64,000 nucleotides of DNA. It comes from Pseudopithomyces maydicus. Taxonomy: Eukaryota > Ascomycota > Dothideomycetes > Pleosporales > Didymosphaeriaceae. Both the position numbers and the translations under genes were made by a program. The stretch spans positions 1,116,001 through 1,180,000 of the forward strand of contig JANTUC010000004.1 of NCBI GenBank assembly GCA_026873275.1, in the 5' to 3' direction. Position 1 is the first letter of the stretch; each line of letters begins with the position of its first letter. The notes under the pieces were generated by a model. The model saw only the letters and a program-made list of their open reading frames with translations, did no database searches and was not told where the DNA came from. Positions 56,547 to 64,000 of the stretch are shown here, in pieces.

Positions 56547-58157
56547 ATGCGTTCTTTTAAACCCCTCTTCGGGGCCTTCTTGGCGATCGACTTTTCATAT
56601 TCAGCAGCTATTGAAGTATTCAATATATCAAATACAGAGACATACTCAGCATTGCTCGACTATAGCACGGCTATCGTTAACATAGCAGACTCTGCTTATT
56701 CGACCCAAGCTATTGATGATCTAGTAATACAGATGGACTCTAGTGGACCTACTGCTACCGATACAGAAGTCCACGCCGGTCTCATACTCTATGCTACAGA
56801 TAGCGCTGGATCCATCATCATAAAGGGACCTATAGTTGACCTGGGCGTTTGGACAAATACATCTACGGAGATACGAACAGCTCCTTCTACTGTAGACAGT
56901 TCTGCTGCCCTAACTTCTGCCGCTGATTCTCCTTCGCAAATTGGTGAAGTATTTTCGACTTCAGTAATTACCTATTCTGGATTATGGAATGTTCAAAACT
57001 CCAAAGGAGATATTCAGCCAGTGTGGAACACCTGGGAAGCTTCTTTGATATACAGCCAAGGCCAACCCATTGCGACGAGATTAGACCTTTCTCAGCTCGA
57101 ATCGGGGTATCAAGCAACACCTTTACCTAGTGTTTCAAAATTTCAACCCGTCACCTCATCGATGCCTCGAGGCATTACCCCATATGATCCAACCGCGCCC
57201 AATGCAATTCCTTCTGGTGCTTCTACGATCTCTGACGCTTTAAGCTTACCTACCTATGGGAATAGTACTGAAACAATCTCTGTATCACCGACAATTCTGA
57301 CATCTCTCCAACCCTCATCCAATCCCCAGCAGTCAAGCACTCGGATTCCTAAGACGTTGACCATTACGACCTTACTCACAGTAAACTCTTCCGTCACAAC
57401 TACTATCAACTTTACCCAGCCCGATGCAGCCACAGATTCTTCTCTGAGCAGTTCTACGGAATCTGAAGGTTCGCTGCCGACTTCTTCGACGCCAGTATCG
57501 GCAATACACTTAACTATAACTGTAGACTTGTCCACGTGGAGATACGCCTCAACACCCTCATCACTAGAAAGCAGCAATACGGCCTCCGATGCCTCATTCT
57601 CGGCGCCCCTAAGACCAGTCTCAGATTCAAGCACCATCCTAACAATCACAGCCTCATTACCGTCATCTACCCTGTCAACTCCCCCTTCATCCTCATCAGA
57701 AAGCGTACAATCAGCCCCGTTCACCCTCTCCGAATCTTCCACCGAAAAATGCGGCAACAGAGACGGCCACACCTGCGGCGACATCAACACCTCCGGCTAC
57801 ACCATGAACGAGCTCCTCTGCGCCAACGGATCCCTCGCTTACGCAGTCCCAAGCTCGAACAACGCAGTCCCTCAGAGCAATATCACCCTCACAGACGTTA
57901 CATGCTACGACCTATCCGGCTCCATTGGTCCTGATGTAAGCCTAGAATATTACATAAAAGAGGAATATCGGTGCTTGTTCTACAAGAATGCGGGGTGCGT
58001 GTTGGCTGATGGTGAGAAGGTGAAGGGTGGACTGGGGCCGAAGATAGCCTCGTTTATGGAGGTGGGGCCAGTGAAGAGTTATCGGTGTTTTAGGGTAGAG
58101 GAATGGGCGGTAGGTGTGGATTGGATGGATATGTATGTTGATGGGCAGGGTGGGTGA
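56547..58157 (+). CDS. Ser/Thr-rich probable secreted or cell-surface protein
   Basis: A single 536-codon exon. The N-terminus MRSFKPLFGAFLAIDFSYSA looks like a weak signal peptide. Residues about 20-220 are non-repetitive. Residues about 220-400 are a Ser/Thr/Pro mucin-like region with many possible O-glycosylation sites and interspersed hydrophobic ITV/TITT strands (for example KTLTITTLLTV, HLTITVDLSTW). The last ~130 residues form a compact Cys-rich domain (CGNRDGHTCGD, LLCANGS, VTCYDLSG, YRCLFYKNAGCVLADGEKV, YRCFRVEEWAVG) that may be disulfide-bonded. Several N-x-S/T sequons are present. There is no clear GPI signal at the end. I do not recognise the family; adhesion or host-interface roles would be guesses. 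Confidence 0.72.
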   Translation: MRSFKPLFGAFLAIDFSYSAAIEVFNISNTETYSALLDYSTAIVNIADSAYSTQAIDDLVIQMDSSGPTATDTEVHAGLILYATDSAGSIIIKGPIVDLGVWTNTSTEIRTAPSTVDSSAALTSAADSPSQIGEVFSTSVITYSGLWNVQNSKGDIQPVWNTWEASLIYSQGQPIATRLDLSQLESGYQATPLPSVSKFQPVTSSMPRGITPYDPTAPNAIPSGASTISDALSLPTYGNSTETISVSPTILTSLQPSSNPQQSSTRIPKTLTITTLLTVNSSVTTTINFTQPDAATDSSLSSSTESEGSLPTSSTPVSAIHLTITVDLSTWRYASTPSSLESSNTASDASFSAPLRPVSDSSTILTITASLPSSTLSTPPSSSSESVQSAPFTLSESSTEKCGNRDGHTCGDINTSGYTMNELLCANGSLAYAVPSSNNAVPQSNITLTDVTCYDLSGSIGPDVSLEYYIKEEYRCLFYKNAGCVLADGEKVKGGLGPKIASFMEVGPVKSYRCFRVEEWAVGVDWMDMYVDGQGG

Positions 58158-58668
58158 GATTTCTTTACATGAGAGGTTAGATTTGGGGGTTTGGGGGCGT
58201 GAGAGTGAGTGGTTGCGAAGACCATTTGGCGGTGGGTATATTCAATCATATGTATGATATTATCGCCTTCGATGTTACCAAAAAGCCCATAGGGAGTTTA
58301 TAAAATAGATTTAGTGTGGTAGGTTCGTGGGCGAACTTGTAATGGCCTAGCGAGAAATGTATGCTTGTGTGCTAGTTACATTAAGTGTTGCAGAAAACAT
58401 GACCCTGTGGTTAAATGGAGCCTCAGTGTGTTACACCACAGACACTGTAATGGGAAAGACAAATTTCGCGAATGCTGTCGTTCGAATACCATTAACTACA
58501 TGCTAGACTCCGACTGAAAAACTTTTGATCCACGGTTGGTTTAACCACAGAAGGCCACCAACTCCAAATACCCAGAACCCAGAACCCATAACCGAAAATC
58601 GAAAACCCAAAACCCAAAACCCAAAACACCCTCAAAGAAACCCAGTAGCTTGTGTACAGTGTCGATCC
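58158..58668. other. Convergent 3' flanks with AAAACCC repeat
   Basis: 510 bp between tail-to-tail genes. It contains a short array of AAAACCC units near the right end and otherwise AT-rich 3' flank. Confidence 0.45.
58571..58627. repeat. Short CCCAGAA / AAAACCC tandem repeats
   Basis: CCCAGAA-type units at about 58571-58588 are followed by three perfect AAAACCC units at 58602-58622 plus a partial one. The motif is loosely telomere-like but is not the TTAGGG/CCCTAA type used by most filamentous ascomycetes, and the array is too short to be a telomere. Confidence 0.7.
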
Positions 58669-59665
58669 CTAGAACTCGTAGTTCCAACCTTCCGGGAGTA
58701 GTTTGTTGAACATGTGTTTGATGCTGTCTTGCCCCGCTCCCATCGATCGTAAGGTGTCATTCAGCTCGATCTGACCTCCAGGTCCGTAATTGACAGAGTA
58801 GCGCCATTCACCATAACGAGGTACTATCAATACAATACTAGAAGAAATTGAGACATTGCAAGGTAAGTAAATGGGTGGTTCAAACCGACCTGACAGATTT
58901 CCCCAAGGCAGAGACGCTGGGTTTCGCGGCTTGGTGGACTGAAACCGACCTGGCAGATTTTCCAGAGGCAGGAACGTTAGGTTTCGTGGCTTGGTCGACT
59001 GGTTGCTGAACTGGAGCGGCGTTGACCGTCTCATACGACGGGAACTCGCCTGGTTTAGATTCGATGAGCTCCTTGGAACAACGGTAGGACATATTCGCGA
59101 GCATGCCTGGAATAGCTGTTAGCATACCTTCTATAATTGATTGGGTGGACATGGTAGACATACTTTTCCAACCCACCAGAGCTGCGGACTGGCCTTGGTT
59201 GGCTTTTCCTTGCTCTATTTCTACTTCCTCTTCTTGGAGCATCGCGTCGAGCGTCCACAGTTTCTGTGCGTCGAAAAATAGATTGTGTTTTGCATCCGCA
59301 CCCATCTCGCGATCTTGTTGAGAGGAGCTCCTGAGAAAAGGGCGAACTTCCGACCAGCAGGGCTCCTGTGGACGCTCCTCGATCTTGTTCAAGTAGACGA
59401 GCATGGCTGCGATCCTGTCAGCGCAGATGGCGTAGAACAATTGGTCTGGTGGGGAAGCGGCATCGCGCCGCTTCTGGAAGCGTTTGATAAGAGCGCCGTA
59501 GTTGGCCGCCCACTCTGTGACGGTTTCCAGATTTGGCACGGGCTCGCCCGGCTCGAGCTGCACTGTTGGGAGAGCCGGCGTGTCTGGCCCGCCGCGGCAT
59601 CGTGCGATACAGGCATCTGTTAGCAAGCGAGCAGTCGTGACGGTGCTCGGTGTGGTATTCGCCAT
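58669..59665 (-). CDS. Uncharacterised protein with 20-residue duplicated linker
   Basis: Two exons, 58890-59665 and 58669-58837, giving 314 residues. The 52-bp intron keeps the frame but has a non-consensus donor (GTCGGT). The N-terminal half is helical and Ala/Gln-rich (YGALIKRFQKRRD, LFYAICADRIAAMLVYLNKI, FFDAQKLWTLDAMLQEEEVE). A linker carries a 20-residue unit twice (KPNVPASGKSARSV and KPSVSALGKSVRSV). The second exon adds VPRYGEWRYSVNYGPGGQIE and a terminal helix ending KLLPEGWNYEF. Without splicing the protein would stop after 261 residues. I recognise no family and infer no function. Confidence 0.6.
58884..59003 (-). repeat. 60-bp tandem duplication spanning a splice donor
   Basis: Two 60-bp units start at about 58884 and 58944 (plus-strand order), each containing ACCGACCTG and a shared GGTTTCG-GGCTTGGT block. 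They encode the 20-residue duplicated linker. The copy nearer the 3' end of the gene holds the predicted exon-1 donor. Confidence 0.7.
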
Positions 59666-60823
59666 TTCTGAGGGGATTCGCTGGAACGGCTGGTTGGTGT
59701 CCGCTTGTGCAGAAATTGAAAAAGTGTGAAGCTGGCGTCGAGGTGGAAGGGGCGACTCTCACTGGCTTTATATAGAGAAGGTGGTGGTCGGTTGCCGTGT
59801 CGACGACAAACGCGGTGAATACCACCTCGAGATGCAAAATTTGTTCACCTGGCCATTAGGCAACAATAACTCGCCGAGAATTTGAGGGTGAATGTGAGTT
59901 TATATACGAGACTGGAGAATGTTATCAAACTCAGTTGATTTACTCTATCTTACAGCAGATTCAATGATTTTGACCACACCCAGGTCACCTTATATAACTA
60001 CTCGTGAGGGACTTGCTATCCATCTGGCATGTGGTCGAGACAGAATACACAGCAATGATTAGCCCCAGGTAAATTTAGATGTGAATTGCAATCTAACGAG
60101 CCCTCCGCACAGAGATTTGCTCCTATCTGCCAGGTCTTTGCACATGGATACAGGCAAACGGTTATATAGAATGTGCAAGATAATACCACTGCACGCCAGG
60201 CCACCACGTGTGCCCTGATTGAACAGTATACCAACAGAGTGAACACGTTTAGAGAAACAAAGTCGTTATCAAGGATGTGAAGTGGACCGATTCTTGTAAA
60301 TACTGTCTCGGAGAGAGGTGGTTGGTCTGCAGCACGTCTGGTCTTCTGATACAACAATAATAACAAAACGTTCAAATAACCTACCATGAGTACGCATTCG
60401 TTACACGCAGCTACATATATGCTATTGCAACATTGCACTGTACAAAGCAAAGCATTCAGAGTTCTAAACCTGCGAACCATTTCGAATAAAGATAAACTGC
60501 AAGCCATGGTATATCCACCTGATCCATGGGGACTTTTATCGCCCAAAACGCCCCATGTTCTATTCCACACCGAACAAAACACGTCTTTCCCATATGCCAC
60601 ATGTCGTGCTCCGTGAACGCCCACACTTGCCCACTGATCGGTACATCTCATAATGCGGGGCCCGCCTTCCTCATCCGGCCACCTGATTTTATCGTACAGC
60701 GAGAAAACAATTGCTGTCCGCGTACGCCGGCACCAGCCGTGCAAAACCGTCAACCCAAGTCGTGCCACCTGTTGCAGTTCCACGGGAAGCGTACGTAACG
60801 AACGCTGGTAAAAGCCAGGTTGA
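59666..60823. other. 1.16-kb interval between orphan gene and ERD2
   Basis: Holds the promoter of the orphan gene and the 3' flank of ERD2. A long minus-strand frame (to 60016) begins inside the last ERD2 exon in another frame, without an early ATG, and is judged a chance frame. Confidence 0.45.
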
Positions 60824-61733
60824 CTACACCGGCAAGTTGAACTTCTTGCCCTGGACAACCCTAGACTCGCATTAGCAACACATTCTTGCAGCAGATGGCC
60901 GTTTATGCGTACTTTGTGTAGTAGATCCAGAAGAAGTCAGAGTAGAGGATGGTCTGAACGACACCCGCAATGACGGCGATGGGGTCCCAGAAATGCGGCA
61001 CCTCGGTCCAGTATCGGTAAATCCAGTTGGGGATGTACAGTGCGCGGTATGCGCCGAGGGCGAAGAGGTAGTGGGTGGTGATGGTTTCGGCCTCGCCGGT
61101 TCGCTGCAGCATGAAGAGCTGAGGAAGAATGGCAACGGATTCGAGCCAGATAGAAAAGGCCCAGAGGATCTACCCCAACGGTTAGCGGCTTATTTCTTCT
61201 GTGCGAGCGGTACCAATGCGCACCTCGGTGAAGCTGTATTTGTACGGGAACAGTATCGCCAACACAGCGCTAGCGCCGATGAGATATTGCACCTTGAAGG
61301 TATCGAGGTTGGGGTCGTGGGTGGGCTTGTAGTCGTTGAGCATCAGGTAGACGGTGTACGAGGCAGTGCTGATAAAGATGATCTTGAAGATGGTGTTGTA
61401 GAGAGACTTGGGCTCGTAGAAGGTCCACAGAAGATCGACGTAGCGCGTGATATATACAATAAGGTAGAGGAACTGAGACTTGAACGAGATGCCGGACGCG
61501 CTCTGTTGCGGTTAGACGGTGCGCTCGTGGTCGGCAGGGGTTCATGGGCGTACGCTCGACGATTTCATCTTCTGCAGCAGAATCAAGATGGACAGCAGAT
61601 GCGAAAGATCCGCTAGAGGCTCAGGGTCAGCATGCGCTTGGTATCAATTGAGCGCGCAGCTGGGACGCCGTTTCGGCGCGTTGGACACTGCGCAGGAAGG
61701 GTGGAACGCACCGAGAAGCCTGAAGAGATTCAT
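60824..61733 (-). CDS. ERD2: ER lumen protein-retaining receptor (HDEL/KDEL receptor)
   Basis: A seven-helix receptor that returns HDEL/KDEL-bearing proteins from Golgi to ER. Five exons: 61712-61733, 61554-61612, 61224-61502, 60913-61169, 60824-60860, giving 217 residues. The start MNLFRLLADLSHLLSILILL is the family start. SGISFKSQFLYLIVYITRYV, LNDYKPTHDPN, the block ILWAFSIWLESVAILPQLFM and GEAETITTHYLFALGAYRAL are all diagnostic. Reading exon 4 straight through would end at YTKYA and lose the cytosolic tail. A 52-bp intron (GTACGC...GTCTAG) instead adds a small last exon ending TKVVQGKKFNLPV, matching the Lys-rich tail needed for COPI retrieval. The intron-2 donor (GTACGC after Ser27) is the least certain boundary. 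The gene is divergent from the ENGase gene. Confidence 0.96.
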
Positions 61734-62163
61734 GATGATGGCGCGCGATCGTACCGCTCGATTTCGTGCACGATGCAAGCGGAACTGTCTGCAAATGTGG
61801 GTGTGAGGGGATGCTGAAAGTCGAAATGAAATGACACGTTTGGAGCTCGGAGGCTGTACTGTAGAGTGAGCTAGCATCCTTGCATCGCCAAGAGAATCCC
61901 CTGTGGACTGCCGCGAGCAACGTCACTCGTGCTTACACTGCACTTTGCACCAGTCAGCCCTTCGAACAGTCGCCGTTTGACTTAGGGAGGCCTTGCCGGG
62001 TCATCTCGCTGTCTATGACCCTGCAAGCTTTTCCTAATTTCTCCCTACCGTCTACCGTGGGCTGATGTGGGTGTGTGTCACGGGAATGGTCCTTGCGCCT
62101 TGAGATTCACCAACAATTGCAGGCGGGCTCTGTTGAGCCGGCGTCGCATCGAAAGCGCGCAAC
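61734..62163. other. Divergent promoter region, ERD2 and ENGase
   Basis: 430 bp between the two start codons. A TGACGT core (minus strand, near 61920) resembles part of an unfolded-protein-response or CRE element. No gene inside. Confidence 0.4.
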
Positions 62164-64000
62164 ATGGCCAACCTCCTCGGATGGAAGGACATCCTTAGAC
62201 CAATCCGAGATGGCTATCGCCACCTTTTCCCCTCTCCCGACACGGGGCCAACCCCCGAAGAGCGCGAGAAGCAGCGCCAGTTGCACCGCCTGAGAGGCTT
62301 CACATACTTTGATACATTCCAACAGCTGGAAGCATGGACCCAAGCCCAGTCGGACCCTATTCAGAGAGCTAATACGCCGTTGTTTGTTCGACCAGCTGCT
62401 TCCCTGAGCAACGAGCCAAAGGCAAATCTTCTTCTCTGTCACGACTTCTCTGGAAATTATCAAGATTATGAGGCGTCCACTGGTGTTGGTGTAGACAGTC
62501 TGCAATATCACGGCAGATATCTCCAATACGTTGAATCATTTGTCTACTTTTCGCACAAGCTTGTGTGCGTGCCTCCGCCTTCATGGACGAATACGCTGCA
62601 TAGAAATGGCGTGAAGGTGTTTGGGACTTTGCTTATAGAGCCGCAAACGAAGGATGCTGACAGGTTACTGTATTTCAGACCGGGACAAGATGGGTCGACA
62701 AATAAAGATTTCCCATTAGCAAAAATATTGGCGAGTATTGCCAGACACTACGGGTAAGTCAGTCTGGTGACCTGGTCCAAAACCAATCCTTAGTTTCTGT
62801 GCCGTATGAGTTCCATTGCCATTGAAGCCCAATATCGAATGAAATTATACTTATGATCCATTACCTGCAGGTTTGATGGTTGGCTAATCAACATCGAAAA
62901 GTCTTTCCCAGCACACGCGTGGGACCCGAATCTTCTCGATGCATTTCTTAGGAGTTTGAAAGAATCGATGGGAGGTGCCGGAGAGCTTATCTGGTTCGTA
63001 AACATTCTATCAACATCTCAATACATCCACAATGGAATATCGTATCTTGGTTTAATCTGACCATTTCAAGGTACGATGCACTGAATATTGATAACAAAGT
63101 AGCTTATCAAAATGCGTTGACTCTCAAGAACCTTTCCTTTGCCGTAACTTGCGGAGCCATACTTACTAACTACTGTTGGAGAGAAAACGATGCCTTGGCA
63201 TCCAAAGTTCTTGCCTCAGAACATGGCATGCCGTTCCAAAAGATATATTTCGGTATTGATGTATGGGCACAGAATAAAACCAAATTGACGCAACCACGTA
63301 TAACTTACCCGGAGAAAGGAGGTGGTGGGACGAACACAGGCATCGCAATCAACAAGCTCGCTGAAATGGGCCTTTCCGCGTGCGTCTTCGCGCCTGCGTG
63401 GTCCTTTGAGCACTTCCCCGGCAAGGCCATCTTGAACCATGGCATGGAAATCGATAGCGCCATGTGGGAAGGTCGTAGTCTGCCAGCAAGTCTTCCCAAT
63501 AGTTTGTGCTCATGTGGCGATGTAAGCCTACGCCACCCTGTCAATCGAGAACATCCAATAATACGAGCTGCTACACACTTCCCAGCTGGTACCGATAGAT
63601 TCTTTTATACCGATTTTAGCATGCCGTTTGCTCGACACAGCGACGAGGAGAGCCACAAACTGTACGGTGGCATGGACCTCCACTCGCAACTCAGCGCACA
63701 ATCCGTTCTACCACATCCCTCGACCACGATCTTACAAAACATAAATAGAGGTTATATTTATTCCTTCACACATAGTGTTCAGTTCAACGACGAAAGGCCT
63801 TATCTGTGTATTACCGCCAACACTCACGATATGGTCGAAACCTCCCAGTCAAAAAACCTTGAGACACACGAAGGGCACCTGTCTCTTTTCAAACTAGACA
63901 TGCCAACGAATGGGTCGCTGCGACTTTCTATATCTTATCTGTATGTTCTGCACGAGAAAACGCAGATCTACCTCAGGTTCGCAGATGGCATCAAATACAT
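62164..64000 (+). CDS. GH85 endo-beta-N-acetylglucosaminidase (ENGase), 3' partial
   Basis: Cleaves the chitobiose core of N-glycans, in eukaryotes mostly on free oligosaccharides in the cytosol after ER-associated degradation. Exons 62164-62753, 62871-62993 and 63071 onward; the frame is open at the window end. There is no signal peptide (MANLLGWKDILRPIRDG), in keeping with a cytosolic enzyme. GH85 motifs present: LLLCHDFSGNY, the loop YVESFVYFSHKLVCVPPPSW, NGVKVFGTLLIE and the catalytic block GFDGWLINIEK with Asn204 (oxazoline-stabilising) and Glu206 (acid/base). Further on are YFGIDVWAQN and CVFAPAWSFEHFP. A beta-sandwich C-terminal region has begun by the end of the window. Intron 2 uses donor GTTCGT. 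It lies head-to-head with ERD2. Confidence 0.93.

Noticed and set aside
58571..58627. Interstitial telomere
   Set aside because: The unit is AAAACCC, not CCCTAA, and only three perfect copies are present.
60016..60858. 280-codon open frame on the minus strand
   Set aside because: It begins with TTG inside the last ERD2 exon in a different frame, has no ATG for most of its first third, is Cys/Val/Leu-rich without a domain, and overlaps other frames. Probably chance.
1..64000. Secondary-metabolite cluster, transposon island or bacterial-type operon
   Set aside because: No PKS, NRPS, terpene synthase, transposase, reverse transcriptase or polycistronic layout was seen. The genes are ordinary spliced fungal genes.

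Overview
The window is nuclear DNA from a filamentous ascomycete (Pezizomycotina, most plausibly a Dothideomycete). The evidence is the many short introns of about 45-117 bp with GTAAGT-like donors and CTAAC-like branch sites, roughly one gene per 2.5-3 kb, no operons, and fungal families such as Zn2Cys6 regulators, Ure2-like GST, ZIP/CDF metal transporters, GH3, GH63 and GH85. No rRNA, CRISPR array, insertion sequence or PKS/NRPS cluster was seen, and no tRNA could be supported.

Layout. 1-3 kb: a 998-residue low-complexity protein with Met/Gly-rich and Ser/Arg-rich tandem repeats, possibly cut by the window edge. 3-12 kb: gene-poor DNA around one secreted CAP-like protein with a Pro/Glu stalk (8.2-8.95 kb). 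12-18.4 kb: three minus-strand genes of unknown role (coiled coil, DUF6914-like, orphan). 19-24 kb: a Ure2-like GST divergent from a secreted GH3 beta-glucosidase. 24.2-28.9 kb: ER glucosidase I ending in RDEL, a DUF4267-like membrane protein and the tri-snRNP protein SNRNP27. Each of these three reads correctly only if one base is added in a G/C run. 29-34 kb: two divergent orphan proteins, one FG-containing. 34-39 kb: a Mn-type CDF transporter divergent from a zinc ZIP transporter. 41-47 kb: a Zn2Cys6 regulator, 4-hydroxyphenylpyruvate dioxygenase (HPPD) and a TTC36-like TPR protein. 47-49 kb: a THEM6-like thioesterase-fold protein. 49-53 kb: eIF2D divergent from RNase H2 subunit A. 53-60 kb: three lineage-restricted proteins. 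60.8-64 kb: the HDEL/KDEL receptor ERD2 divergent from a GH85 ENGase that runs off the right edge.

The most interesting unit is the HPPD-TTC36 head-to-head pair with a Zn2Cys6 regulator next door. In mammals TTC36 is reported to protect HPD, the same enzyme, from degradation, so the linkage suggests an old partnership in tyrosine breakdown. A direct repeat of CCGTGCTT in the shared promoter is a candidate binding site for the regulator. A second theme, probably coincidental, is ER glycoprotein handling: glucosidase I, the retrieval receptor that could recognise its RDEL tail, and an ENGase.

Exon boundaries were placed by eye from splice consensus, reading-frame continuity and family resemblance. 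All family calls are from memory of the families, not from searches.
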